Assembly: GCA_902551755.1 (NCBI GenBank) | Contig: CACDEB010000001.1 | Location: forward strand, 1-45,000 | Origin: an uncultured Pelagibacteraceae bacterium | Lineage (GTDB): Bacteria > Pseudomonadota > Alphaproteobacteria > Pelagibacterales > Pelagibacteraceae | Length of the DNA: 45,000 bases | Direction: 5' to 3' | Program-made: the position numbers and the translations under genes | Shown here: piece by piece, positions 17,551 to 26,128 of the stretch | Position numbering within the stretch: the first letter of the stretch is position 1 | How the letters are laid out: every line of letters starts with the position of its first letter | The notes under the pieces: model-generated | Told to the model about the DNA's origin: nothing | Database searches by the model: none | Seen by the model: only the letters and a program-made list of their open reading frames with translations

Positions 17551-18498
17551 TTAAATTTTAAGACCTGTAAATAAATTTTTAATAGATGAATTATTAGTTT
17601 GTATTGATGCCTCATGAGTATTAAAGGCATTATGAGCACTTACAATACAATTATTCATTTTTCTTAGTTGATTTTTTATTCCTAAAGGCTCATATTCAAA
17701 TACATCTAAGCCTGCCCCTGCAATTTTTTTTTCTTTTAGTGCCTTTATTAGGGATACTTGATCTACAACAGGACCACGAGAGATATTAATAAGGATTAAG
17801 TTTTTTTTCATTAAATTAAATTCCTTTTTTCCAATCATGTGAAAACTTTTTTTATTAAGGTCAACTGCTAAACATAAAAAATCAACTTTTTTAAAAAGAT
17901 TTTTCTTAGTAAGAAATTTAAAACCAGACTTTTTAATATTTTTTTTTAAACTTGTATTAATATCGTTGACAAAAATGTCAAAACTAAATCCTTTAGCTAA
18001 GTAAGCAATCCTTCTTCCAATTCTACCGTAGCCTACAATTCCCAACTTTTTTTCAGCAAGTTGAGATCCTTGGAATTTTTCCCATTTACCATTTCGCATT
18101 GACCTATCAGATTCAAGTAATTTACGTGATAATGCAATTATCAATCCAATTGCATAAACTGATACACTCTCAGGAAATGCATTAGGTGAGTTAAAAACTT
18201 TAATTTTATTTTCTTTTGCATATTCAACCTCTATTGAGTCCATGCCAGCGCCCCATTTAGAAATAACTTTTAGTTTTTTTGCCTTATCAATTACTTTCTT
18301 AGTTATTTCGTCATCACCACATAATATCCCATCATATTTATGAATAATTTTTAAAAGTGTTTTTTCTTTCACATTTTGTCTTTCTTGAATTAAGTCAAAT
18401 TTTATTTTTTTGTTATTGAAGATATGTTTGTATTTATCAATATTTTTAATGACATTTCGCCATGTAATTAAAATTCTATAATTTTGTTTTACTACCAT
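17551..18498 (-). CDS. D-isomer-specific 2-hydroxyacid dehydrogenase (SerA-like)
   Basis: NAD-dependent dehydrogenase of 315 residues that interconverts a 2-hydroxy acid and a 2-oxo acid. VISKWGAGMDSIE is the substrate loop, GIVGYGRIGRRIAYLAKG the Rossmann dinucleotide motif with an acidic residue about 20 residues on (VNDIN), NISRGPVVDQ holds the catalytic Arg, GLDVFEYEP the Glu, and VSAHNAFNTHEAS the His. It lacks the C-terminal ACT domain of long SerA proteins. As the first gene after the operator-promoter at 18532-18576, it heads the long operon. Paired with the aminotransferase just downstream, it may feed a 2-oxo acid into transamination (inference). Confidence 0.85.
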   Translation of the reverse strand: MVVKQNYRILITWRNVIKNIDKYKHIFNNKKIKFDLIQERQNVKEKTLLKIIHKYDGILCGDDEITKKVIDKAKKLKVISKWGAGMDSIEVEYAKENKIKVFNSPNAFPESVSVYAIGLIIALSRKLLESDRSMRNGKWEKFQGSQLAEKKLGIVGYGRIGRRIAYLAKGFSFDIFVNDINTSLKKNIKKSGFKFLTKKNLFKKVDFLCLAVDLNKKSFHMIGKKEFNLMKKNLILINISRGPVVDQVSLIKALKEKKIAGAGLDVFEYEPLGIKNQLRKMNNCIVSAHNAFNTHEASIQTNNSSIKNLFTGLKI

Positions 18499-18531
18499 TT
18501 TATTTAGTTTAAATTATTAAGATATTTATAT

Positions 18532-18576
18532 ATGTTCAATAATTGAACATTATAATTTATAATTGATATCAATCAA
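18532..18576 (-). promoter_or_regulatory. Operator-promoter of the EPS/TonB operon (palindrome site 1)
   Basis: The perfect 8-3-8 palindrome ATGTTCAA TAA TTGAACAT occupies 18532-18550, 34-52 bases upstream of the dehydrogenase ATG. Read on the minus strand, a -35-like TTGATT (18571-18576) and a -10 TATAAT (18549-18554) are 16 bases apart, and the palindrome begins within the -10. The geometry is that of a repressor site covering the transcription start. The same -10/palindrome arrangement recurs at 20929 and 38992. Confidence 0.72.
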
Positions 18577-18612
18577 CACTTTTATAGCTTAATATGTAAG
18601 CTAATTTATTAC

Positions 18613-20169
18613 TTACGCATCAATAGTGTCTGGAACTGCTAAGGTTTTGCCTTCTTGAGACTGATAATCTTTTCTAAGTTGCTCTCTTAAGTTAATTGCC
18701 TCTGGTGTATCACCTTCTGCTTGCTCAATATATTTCCATTTTGACTTTGGTAAAGTTTGATACAAACCAAAAGTTCTTGCTAATCCAATAAGTTCATTTT
18801 TAGGTAATTGGGGTTGATCAAGCATGCTATCCTCAGGTCTAGTAATATCACATATAGAGTCCGGATCTTTAATATAACCTTTTTGAACTGCCAAATCTCT
18901 TAAAGGTGTGCCGTGATATGGAGCAAAAATAAAGGCGCCAGTTTTCTCTACATCCTGAGGTAAAAGTCTTGTAAACTCAATAGAGTCAAAAACTAATTTT
19001 CTATCTTCCTCTGGCATACCTATAATACAATTTCCGTTAGTAATATATTTTTTTCCAGATGTCATTTTAAAAGCGTTAATCATTCTTTCGTTTGTCAAAG
19101 ATCTTTTCAAAATATTTTTCCTGTATCCCTCATTTCCATGCTCTATACCAAAGCTCATACGTAACATATTCATTTCCTCTAATTTTTGTGCTCTTCTCTC
19201 AGTCATAGTTTCGCATCTTGTATTCATCCAAAAAGGAATTTTAAAATCACAATACATCTCATATAGTTCATCAAATCTTTTTTCAGAGAGCGCCAAAAAT
19301 GTATCATCTAAAAAATATATTAATTCTAAGTTAAATTTTTTATGAAGAAACTCTAGTTCTTTTCTAACTCTAGGTATTGATTTTTTTCTTGCAAACATTT
19401 TTCCAACTTCTTCTTTATGAAGAGATACTTGAGACGGTGAATTACAATATGCACATGTGTACGTACAACCTCTTTGTGTTTCTAGACCAATAGTTCTTCT
19501 TATTTTTCCTTGCATGGCTCTATAAATTGCATGATCATCGAATAAACTATAATCAGGCAATGGCGCGTTTTCTAAATCTGCTAAAGGTCCCATAGTATTT
19601 TTGATTACATTTCCATTTTTTCTTATCCAAAAATTTCTTACTTTTTCTGGTTTTTCCTCCATTGCTAGACTTTTACATAATTCAACAATCGCATCATCAC
19701 CCTCTCCTCTGCAAATATAATCTCCAATATTATCTCTTAAAATTAAATGAGGAGCAAAAGTTGCAAAGACGCCTCCCCACATAATTGGGATTTTTTTCAT
19801 TCTCTCAGGTAAAGATTTAATCATTTGTTTTGCAGTAGAGTAAGTATTTTCAACTACAGAAATTGCCATTAAATCAGGATTGAAATCCTCAATTTTTTTA
19901 TGGAAGTCTTTTATCAAATCAGTTTTATGAACTGCACCCTTTTCCTTCCAATTAAACTCTTGAACGTAATCATGATATGCTTCATACTGAGCATTCACTT
20001 GATCAACATAAAAAGTAGTATCGAATAGATCGACTGTAAAACCTTCTCTTCTTAAGATCCCTGTTAAAAGACCAATTGAATAAGGCATCATTTCACACAT
20101 TTGAATATTTGGATAAATCAAAAGTACTTTAAAGTTACTTAATTTTTTATAGGAATCTTTTTTTAACAT
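18613..20169 (-). CDS. B12-binding-type radical SAM enzyme
   Basis: A 518-residue protein with an N-terminal cobalamin-binding-like domain (KVLLIYPNIQMCEMMPYSIG, LLTGILRREGFTVDLFD, DLMAISVVENTYSTAKQ, GGVFATFAP) and a radical SAM core from about residue 225. The cluster motif CxxxCxxC is Cys235, Cys239 and Cys242 (RGCTYTCAYCNSP), followed by LIYFLDDTFLA and SFGIEHGNE. It lacks the DxHxxG base-off motif, as most proteins of this class do. Members methylate, ring-contract or rearrange unactivated carbons; the substrate is unknown. It is less A+T-rich and less lysine-rich than its neighbours. It follows the sialyltransferase-like gene by 37 bases and probably shares its operator-promoter. Confidence 0.85.
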   Translation of the reverse strand: MLKKDSYKKLSNFKVLLIYPNIQMCEMMPYSIGLLTGILRREGFTVDLFDTTFYVDQVNAQYEAYHDYVQEFNWKEKGAVHKTDLIKDFHKKIEDFNPDLMAISVVENTYSTAKQMIKSLPERMKKIPIMWGGVFATFAPHLILRDNIGDYICRGEGDDAIVELCKSLAMEEKPEKVRNFWIRKNGNVIKNTMGPLADLENAPLPDYSLFDDHAIYRAMQGKIRRTIGLETQRGCTYTCAYCNSPSQVSLHKEEVGKMFARKKSIPRVRKELEFLHKKFNLELIYFLDDTFLALSEKRFDELYEMYCDFKIPFWMNTRCETMTERRAQKLEEMNMLRMSFGIEHGNEGYRKNILKRSLTNERMINAFKMTSGKKYITNGNCIIGMPEEDRKLVFDSIEFTRLLPQDVEKTGAFIFAPYHGTPLRDLAVQKGYIKDPDSICDITRPEDSMLDQPQLPKNELIGLARTFGLYQTLPKSKWKYIEQAEGDTPEAINLREQLRKDYQSQEGKTLAVPDTIDA

Positions 20170-20206
20170 AAAATTTTTCGACCATTATAATACTTTACAA
20201 AAAAAA

Positions 20207-20908
20207 TCATGCGATAATTTTGCCTTTCCATAGACGAATATCTGCGTCTTTTGCCATTTTTTCATCTAAAGTGATTATTCTTTTTTTAAATTTGTTTTTT
20301 AATGCATAAATTAAATACTTATCAACACCTGCTCTAGGAGAATTATCTTGATCAACCTCTCTCTCACTTTTATAGAATTGTGGACCTCCATCTAAACCGA
20401 TCCCTGAAATAATTATGTCTGAATTTTCATTTTCATTTAAAGCAAGTAATATAGAAAAAAGTCCCGTAGATGCTCCCAAAAAACTGTTATTAGTTAATTT
20501 ATCGTAAAAATAACGTAAAGTATTTTTAAAAGTCTTTCGATAATGCATTTCACCCAATAATAAGGAAATCTTATTTAGTTTATAAAATCTACTTTGAAAT
20601 TTACGTTGTTCATGACCGGAAAAAAATTTAATTTTACAATCTCTTAATTGTTTAAGTTCTTCAATTTCACCGCCTCTTACTACAATTTTATTCGGAGAAG
20701 AATTGAGTATTGCTTGTCTCACTATATCATTTCTAGTAAATTCTTTAAAAGTAGTGCAGCACGTAAGTGGAACATTAGAATATTTTTTTTTGTAAATATC
20801 AGCTTTAATTGCTGAGGCGTTAGACGAAAATACTTCTTTAACTTTTAAATCTGGCAAGTTACATCCATGGCGGGAACCTAAAACTAATGAATTATTACTA
20901 TCAATCAT
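20207..20908 (-). CDS. Putative sialyltransferase-like protein (GT42/DUF115-type features)
   Basis: I do not recognise this 233-residue protein with certainty. It starts with NSLVLGSRHGCNLPDLK, a strand-loop resembling the nucleotide-binding start of DUF115 and GT42 proteins. Residues about 145-177 read ASTGLFSILLALNE then DIIISGIGLDGGPQFY, which resembles the S-T/S-G, x-A-L, I-x-x-x-G-I-D arrangement in the CMP-binding region of GT42 sialyltransferases. A nonulosonate transferase would fit the two cytidylyltransferases in the window, but the usual GT42 Asp is replaced by Gly (GIG), so caution is needed. It is the first gene after the operator at 20929. Verdict: conserved-looking, function tentative. 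Confidence 0.4.
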   Translation of the reverse strand: MIDSNNSLVLGSRHGCNLPDLKVKEVFSSNASAIKADIYKKKYSNVPLTCCTTFKEFTRNDIVRQAILNSSPNKIVVRGGEIEELKQLRDCKIKFFSGHEQRKFQSRFYKLNKISLLLGEMHYRKTFKNTLRYFYDKLTNNSFLGASTGLFSILLALNENENSDIIISGIGLDGGPQFYKSEREVDQDNSPRAGVDKYLIYALKNKFKKRIITLDEKMAKDADIRLWKGKIIA

Positions 20909-20928
20909 CTATTTTTGATTTATTTTTT

Positions 20929-20972
20929 TTGTTCAATTTTTGAACAATATAGTAAAAAAAGAAATTTTTCAA
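20929..20972 (-). promoter_or_regulatory. Operator-promoter of the sialyltransferase-like/radical SAM pair (palindrome site 2)
   Basis: The perfect palindrome TTGTTCAA TTT TTGAACAA lies at 20929-20947, 21-39 bases upstream of the ATG at 20908. On the minus strand a -35-like TTGAAA (20967-20972) is 15 bases from a -10 TATATT (20946-20951), and GTTCAA follows the -10 directly, exactly as at 18532 and 38992. The -35 part lies within 10 bases of the stop of the upstream P-loop gene. Confidence 0.7.
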
Positions 20973-20976
20973 TAGT

Positions 20977-21726
20977 TTAAATTCGTTTCAGTTTGCTCTG
21001 CAGGTATTTAAAATAAACTTTATATTTTTTAATTTGATTTAAATTTTTGTACACAAAAATATTTTTTTTTTGATATTTTCTTGTTTTTGATCTGTTATGT
21101 AATGTCTTTACATTTTCGTCCACATGAACAGCATAATCAGGTTTATCAACAAGTTGAAGATAATAGTTTAATTTACTACGAAAATTATTTTTCTGATAAC
21201 ATATGAAATATGATCGTTGTAATAATCCCTCATCAAAGATAACAACTTTTTTTTTATCTTTCAAATTTTTAGCTATATAATATTTGGCAGTAGTTTCCTC
21301 AAACCAGTTTTGGTAATTTAATTTTAGTTTTTTATCACTTATTTTATTTAAATTTTTTAAGTAAAATTTGTTTAATTCATAATTTTTTTTACTATACAAT
21401 TTATAAAGATCTTTACATATTTTTCTATAATTTTTAAGCATGAAATTTGAATATTTATTTCCTTTAAGTGAAGATGAAGTAATTTTATTTTTTTTTCTTG
21501 AAATCATTGTTTGTGCTTTAGATGATGTATTAATTTTTTTTAAAAATTTAACAAATTGCATATATTTTAATGATGCTTTACCTAAAGTAGTTAATTTAAT
21601 AAAATTTTTACTGTATTTGGGTATGAGAATATTGGATGAAATAAAATTTTTATTTTTTTTAAGTAAATAATTTTCACATGAAGTTTTACCACTGCATGGG
21701 GGGCCAAAGAATTCTACGATAATCAT
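20977..21726 (-). CDS. P-loop NTPase, probable small-molecule kinase
   Basis: A 249-residue protein whose first residues are EFFGPPCSGKTSCENYL, a clear Walker A motif (GxxxxGKT/S). VVIFDEGLLQRSYF around the middle is a Walker-B-like strand with acidic Asp-Glu, in the style of nucleotide and deoxynucleoside kinases, and NVKTLHNRSKTRKYQKK may be the lid region with arginines. The substrate is not apparent; similar small P-loop proteins occur in polysaccharide clusters. It is divergent from the ABC flippase, with 105 bases between them. Confidence 0.6.
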   Translation of the reverse strand: MIIVEFFGPPCSGKTSCENYLLKKNKNFISSNILIPKYSKNFIKLTTLGKASLKYMQFVKFLKKINTSSKAQTMISRKKNKITSSSLKGNKYSNFMLKNYRKICKDLYKLYSKKNYELNKFYLKNLNKISDKKLKLNYQNWFEETTAKYYIAKNLKDKKKVVIFDEGLLQRSYFICYQKNNFRSKLNYYLQLVDKPDYAVHVDENVKTLHNRSKTRKYQKKNIFVYKNLNQIKKYKVYFKYLQSKLKRI

Positions 21727-21831
21727 ATCTATTATTAAATAATCAACTTAATAAAATCTTAATATTAACAAAATTCATATATACATATTAATTAGATATT
21801 ATACAAAATAAAAAATTTATAAATTATAGAG

Positions 21832-23622
21832 ATGTCAAATAAAGAAAATATATTTTTAAAATCTTTATCAATACTTGATAAAAAAGTTTTAATCTTTTTT
21901 TCCTCTATAGCCTTATCATCAGTCTTAATATCATTCGTTGAATTGGTAGGAATTGGTTTTCTAGGAACATTTATTCTATTTCTTTCAGATATAAATGGTT
22001 TCCTCATTAAAATTGATAAATTTGAAATGTTGTCATTTTTATCGAGTTACAGTGAAAAAGAGATAACTTACTTTTTCCTTATATCTATTACTGTATTTTT
22101 TATTTTAAAAAACAGCATTGTATTTATCTATCTTTATTTTTTTCATAAGTTTAAGGAATATTTTTCTTATTTTCTCTCAAAGAAAATATTCTCAAAAAAT
22201 ATTGAAATGGGTTATGAATATTTTTTATCTCAAAAAAAATCAAAAATTATTCATGATATTAGAGAGGAATCTATAAGGTTTGTTGGTGTTTTTTTCTCTT
22301 TCCTAAATATCATTAAAGATGTTCTCCTGATACTATTTCTCGGAGGAAGTATTTTTGTATTAAATTGGAAAATTTCCAGTATCGTTTTTATAAGTTTCAT
22401 ATTTTTCTCAGGTATAATTTTTTTTATAATTAAAAAGAGATTATATTCCCTTGGTAAGAATTTAACCTTCTTTTCATCGAATTTTCTTAAAAAATTATAC
22501 GAGTCTTTTAATAATATTAAATTTATAAAAGTCAGCAAACTTGAAAAGTTTGTTACTTCAAAAATTTTTTATTTTCAAAAAAAAGTAATGGATACAACAT
22601 TTGTTCAGAATATAATTGTTAGTATTCCGCGATTAATCTTAGAAATTTTTGCGGTAGCTGCTTTGTGTTTGGCAATTTTTTTATATATCAATTCTTCATT
22701 GCCTATTGATAATCTCATACCATTGCTTAGTTTTATGGCTTTAGCAATTATAAGGATACTTCCAGCTGTAGCGGCAATAAATATAAATTTAAATAATATT
22801 ACCACTCATATTCATTCTTTAGAAATAATAAACTCATATCTTTCTCAACAAAAAGATACAGTGAGTTTGGTTGAAAAAAGTCAAATAAAGATTCAAAATG
22901 AAAACATAAATAAAGTTAAATTTGAAAATGTTGAATTCAAATATAAAACGAAAAATTCTGAATTTGAATTAGTAAATTTAAATTTAGAATTGAAAAAAAA
23001 TGATATTCTAGGGGTAATTGGTCGTAGTGGATCAGGAAAAACAACTTTTGCAGATTTGTTGCTTGGGCTATTGAAACCAAATTTAGGAAGAATTCTAATT
23101 AATGATATTGAATTAAAACACAATAATAAAAAACTTATCAAGTATTCTTATGTTCCTCAGTCTATTAATCTTTTAGATGATACTCTATATAACAACATTG
23201 TCTTTGGTTCCGATCATGACAAAATTGATAAGGATAAGATTGATGAAATACTTTCTTTAACAGATTTAGATAATTTAGATAAAAATTTGTATCAAAAACA
23301 TATTGGGGAAGATGGAATAGAAATATCTGGAGGTCAAAAACAAAGGATAGGTATCGCGAGAGGATTATATAACAATCCAAATCTGCTAGTCCTTGATGAA
23401 CCGACAAGTGAACTAGATTATGAAAGTGAAAAAAAAGTTATGAATAACTTGATAAAATGTAATATTGATTTAATTGTAATAATTGCTCATAGAATAAACA
23501 CACTTAGTATATGTAACAAATTACTAATTCTTGAAAAAGGCAAAATGGTCGATTATGGGTCTAAGGTAGATATTTTAAAAAAATATAAATATTTAGAAAA
23601 ATATTTTGAGGAAAAAGTTTAA
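21832..23622 (+). CDS. ABC transporter, fused membrane and ATPase domains (PglK/MsbA-type flippase)
   Basis: A 596-residue half-transporter that would act as a homodimer in the inner membrane. Residues about 18-320 form six membrane helices; SVLISFVELVGIGFLGTFIL with its Glu is typical of PglK-like lipid-linked-oligosaccharide flippases. The ATPase follows: Walker A GRSGSGKTT (397-405), the Q-loop in YVPQSI, signature SGGQKQRIGIARG, Walker B LLVLDEPTSELD and the H-loop IIAHR. It probably flips a lipid-linked glycan built by the surrounding glycosyltransferases to the periplasm. It stands alone between the divergent P-loop gene and the convergent methyltransferase. Confidence 0.88.
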   Translation: MSNKENIFLKSLSILDKKVLIFFSSIALSSVLISFVELVGIGFLGTFILFLSDINGFLIKIDKFEMLSFLSSYSEKEITYFFLISITVFFILKNSIVFIYLYFFHKFKEYFSYFLSKKIFSKNIEMGYEYFLSQKKSKIIHDIREESIRFVGVFFSFLNIIKDVLLILFLGGSIFVLNWKISSIVFISFIFFSGIIFFIIKKRLYSLGKNLTFFSSNFLKKLYESFNNIKFIKVSKLEKFVTSKIFYFQKKVMDTTFVQNIIVSIPRLILEIFAVAALCLAIFLYINSSLPIDNLIPLLSFMALAIIRILPAVAAININLNNITTHIHSLEIINSYLSQQKDTVSLVEKSQIKIQNENINKVKFENVEFKYKTKNSEFELVNLNLELKKNDILGVIGRSGSGKTTFADLLLGLLKPNLGRILINDIELKHNNKKLIKYSYVPQSINLLDDTLYNNIVFGSDHDKIDKDKIDEILSLTDLDNLDKNLYQKHIGEDGIEISGGQKQRIGIARGLYNNPNLLVLDEPTSELDYESEKKVMNNLIKCNIDLIVIIAHRINTLSICNKLLILEKGKMVDYGSKVDILKKYKYLEKYFEEKV

Positions 23623-23637
23623 TTTTTTTACAAATTC

Positions 23638-24411
23638 TTATTTAGTCACAATGGCTACATAAATATTACAAAAACTGTCTGGAAAAAATTTTAATAAAAA
23701 TTTCTGTATCAAATTTCCTAAATAAGACAATTTATAACCCTCTACTCTTCCTTTGTTTTCATTAAATATTTTATGGTCTGAAGATCTGAAGAATTTAAAC
23801 TTATAAAGAAAGGGCATATTTTGAACGCTAAAAACTTCGTCTATTTTAAAGCCGTTATCTTGTAATAAGTTTATGAATTCCTTTTTTGTAAGATTAAGTT
23901 TGTGAAATTCTTTTGACTCTACGTTTTTATCTTTTCTAATCCAATCAACTATAAACTCCTGAATATTATCAGCTCTAAATGATGCACATAATTTACCACC
24001 TTTTTTAAGAACTCTATAAGTTTCCCGAATTGATTTTATTAAATTTTCAGAGTGAAAGTTGTGGAATAATCCAAATGCTAAAACAATATCGAAAGTATCA
24101 TCTTTAAAATTCAGGTTTAAAATATTTCCAAATCTAACATCAAGAGTTTTATCCACTTCTTTGAGTTTATGTATAGCCTCTTCAATAAAATCAATACCTA
24201 TAATTTTAAAATTTCTATTATGATAATATCTTAAGACTCTACCAACACCGCAACCTGCCTCTAAAATGACATATGATTTATCATTGATTAGCATATTTGA
24301 ATATTTTAAAGGGTAATAGCTTTCATTAATCATTGGTTGATCGACATCTATATCGGTCCATCTCTTTTTCCAATAAGTAAAATTATTTTTTGATCTATAG
24401 GTTTTTCGCAT
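23638..24411 (-). CDS. Class I SAM-dependent methyltransferase (candidate phosphoramidate O-methylase)
   Basis: A 257-residue UbiE/Methyltransf_11-like enzyme. VILEAGCGVGRVLRYY is motif I, KIIGIDFIEEAI the acidic second strand, VRFGNILNLNFKDDTFDIVL motif II, and YRVLKKGGKLCASFR motif III. It is the last gene of the 12-gene minus operon and overlaps the preceding SGNH gene by 17 bases. Because the genes just upstream match the C. jejuni phosphoramidate pathway, which has dedicated methyltransferase genes (Cj1419/Cj1420) beside it, this protein could supply the O-methyl group. That role is inferred from context only; it could equally methylate a sugar. Confidence 0.8.
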   Translation of the reverse strand: MRKTYRSKNNFTYWKKRWTDIDVDQPMINESYYPLKYSNMLINDKSYVILEAGCGVGRVLRYYHNRNFKIIGIDFIEEAIHKLKEVDKTLDVRFGNILNLNFKDDTFDIVLAFGLFHNFHSENLIKSIRETYRVLKKGGKLCASFRADNIQEFIVDWIRKDKNVESKEFHKLNLTKKEFINLLQDNGFKIDEVFSVQNMPFLYKFKFFRSSDHKIFNENKGRVEGYKLSYLGNLIQKFLLKFFPDSFCNIYVAIVTK

Positions 24412-25615
24412 TAAGCTCTTTAATTATTCTATTAATTTTTAAGTTTATTATTTTAGCAACATAATTATTACCAGACTTAGACAAATGACCTCCATACTTA
24501 TCATTGATAAACATTTTTTCTAAATTTTTTTTTTCAAATGCACTAGTTAAATCAATAATATTTAACTTTTTTTCAAAAGATTTAAAAAAATTCCTGTAAT
24601 ATAAATTTGTATTTTTTAGTTTTAAATCAATCAATTGAGGAAAAATTATAATAATTGGTATGTGCCCCCTTTTTTTTGCTTCGAAAATGAACTTATCTAG
24701 CAGTTTTGAAATTAAATCTTTTGAATAATTTTCTTTATATAAAAGATGTGCATTTTGTAAATTTTTTTTTACAACTAATGAAAAAAGAATTTCATTGATT
24801 TCGATCTTTTTTTTTTTAAATAAATTTATAAAATTAATAAATATAAAATTTTTTAATAAATTTAAATTAAAACTAATATTAATAAAAAAGTAATAAGAAT
24901 AAGGGAACTGAATAATATTTTTTTTAAACTTTTCAGAGTAAAATCGATCTGTCACTTTAATTTTTTTAATCAATTTATGTAATTTGTTAATTTTCATTTT
25001 ATCATTTAGAGGATTTTTAATTAATTTTAATTTTTTTTTTGATAATATAAACATAGGCTTAAAACCATGAATATTTCCAAATTCAAGGAAGTGTTTCCAA
25101 ATAGACTGAATTCTGCTTATTGTTTCTGGGACAAAACCTTGTATAACAAATTTCGTATTTTTATCTAAAGCTGTTCTTTTATATTTTAAAATACTTTGAT
25201 CAAAGCCGAAATTCCCTACGCCATAGTTTGAAATCCTAAACTTATTGTTTTTAGAAATTATTTCCTGCCAAGTATACTCATCTTTAATTTGTCTACAAAA
25301 AACATATGAGTCTCCAAAAGTAGCAATGAGATTTTTTTTTTTTGAACTTAGTGTTTTTCTTTGTCCGTAATTATTTATTTTATAAAAAATTTTTTTATTA
25401 TTGATAAAATCAGATATTATTGAATTTTTTTTATGGTCCCAACCTAAAAAAGAATCATATCTTTTTTCTTTAAACTTTTTAAATTTTTTTTCATTAAATT
25501 TAGGATACAGACTTTTCGAGGTAAGCAACCAAGGAAATATCTTTCTTAAATTCTCAAAAATAAAAAAAAGAAAAAGTTCAATAGCTATAAAAATTAATAA
25601 TATATTTACTATCAC
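24395..25615 (-). CDS. Membrane-anchored SGNH/GDSL-like protein
   Basis: A 406-residue protein from a GTG start. One N-terminal membrane helix (about residues 2-22) places the remainder in the periplasm. NLIATFGDSYVFCRQ is the block I GDS motif with the nucleophilic Ser, ISNYGVGNFGFDQS resembles block II with a conserved Gly, IQGFVPETISR may replace the block III Asn strand, and KYGGHLSKSGNNYVAK carries the block V His (DxxH is incomplete, with the Asp displaced). Such proteins O-acetylate or deacetylate glycans. Here it sits between the CDP-amidate kinase-like gene (15 bases upstream) and the methyltransferase, so a role in attaching the phosphoramidate or acyl group outside the membrane is possible but unproven. 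Confidence 0.6.
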   Translation of the reverse strand: MIVNILLIFIAIELFLFFIFENLRKIFPWLLTSKSLYPKFNEKKFKKFKEKRYDSFLGWDHKKNSIISDFINNKKIFYKINNYGQRKTLSSKKKNLIATFGDSYVFCRQIKDEYTWQEIISKNNKFRISNYGVGNFGFDQSILKYKRTALDKNTKFVIQGFVPETISRIQSIWKHFLEFGNIHGFKPMFILSKKKLKLIKNPLNDKMKINKLHKLIKKIKVTDRFYSEKFKKNIIQFPYSYYFFINISFNLNLLKNFIFINFINLFKKKKIEINEILFSLVVKKNLQNAHLLYKENYSKDLISKLLDKFIFEAKKRGHIPIIIIFPQLIDLKLKNTNLYYRNFFKSFEKKLNIIDLTSAFEKKNLEKMFINDKYGGHLSKSGNNYVAKIINLKINRIIKELNAKNL

Positions 25616-25630
25616 AAAATAATATTGATT

Positions 25631-26128
25631 TTATAAGTTTAAAATTTTTTTCACAATTTTATTAAAATTTTTTGTCTTTTTATTATTGTCAATTATTAAA
25701 TCTGAGTTAAGTGGCTCATGAAATTTGAGGTCAATACCAACAACATTTTTTCTTTTTTTTTTTAAAGCCTTTTTATATAAATTTTTTTTATCTCTTAAAA
25801 TAAGATTCTCCAATGAAACCTTTAAATAAACTTGTTTATAATTTTTAATATTTTTTTTATTCCAATTCTGCCATTTAGGGAAGTTTGATAGAACAGAGGC
25901 TATAACATTGATATTTTGATCAGAAAAATATTTTGTAAGTCTTGAAATTCTTTCCGCGTTTTTTTCTCTATCTTTAAGAGTATGTCCTAATTTGTCATTA
26001 TAAATTTTTCGTACTTTATCACCATCTAACCATACAGTATTAGTTTTTTTTTTTTTAAGTTTTTTATAAACTAAACCTGCTATTTTACTTTTTCCAGACG
26101 AAGATAAACCTATAATCCAAATTACCAT
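25631..26128 (-). CDS. APS-kinase-like protein, probable CDP-amidate kinase (Cj1415-like)
   Basis: A 165-residue P-loop kinase of the APS-kinase (CysC) fold. Walker A is GLSSSGKS (7-14), WLDGDKVRKIYNDKLGHTL the substrate loop, AERISRLTKYFSDQ and NVIASVLSNF continue the fold, and VVGIDLKFHEPLNSDLIID is the lid and final strand. It is shorter than typical CysC. In C. jejuni, Cj1415 of this fold phosphorylates the 3'-hydroxyl of cytidine diphosphoramidate. Here the gene directly follows, with a 7-base overlap, the cytidylyltransferase, hydrolase and glutamine-kinase-like genes in the C. jejuni order, which favours that role over sulfate activation. An A13 run lies in the frame at 26044-26056. 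Confidence 0.72.
   Translation of the reverse strand: MVIWIIGLSSSGKSKIAGLVYKKLKKKKTNTVWLDGDKVRKIYNDKLGHTLKDREKNAERISRLTKYFSDQNINVIASVLSNFPKWQNWNKKNIKNYKQVYLKVSLENLILRDKKNLYKKALKKKRKNVVGIDLKFHEPLNSDLIIDNNKKTKNFNKIVKKILNL

Noticed and set aside
17550..17639. Longer aminotransferase from the ATG at 17639
   Set aside because: It would overlap the upstream dehydrogenase by 89 bases and add 30 residues not typical of HisC; the ATG at 17549 fits the spacing and length.
18532..18550. LexA/SOS box
   Set aside because: Alphaproteobacterial LexA uses a direct repeat GTTC-N7-GTTC; these sites are inverted (GTTC-N7-GAAC), and the genes behind them are for surface glycans, not DNA repair.
18499..18612. 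tRNA, riboswitch or cobalamin element near the B12-related genes
   Set aside because: No cloverleaf or B12-box-like sequence is seen; the gap is explained by the operator-promoter.
25631..26128. Ordinary CysC making PAPS for the sulfotransferase at 29747
   Set aside because: Possible, but the gene is short for CysC, has no ATP sulfurylase partner in the window, and is coupled in the Cj1418-Cj1415 order. Kept only as the competing hypothesis.
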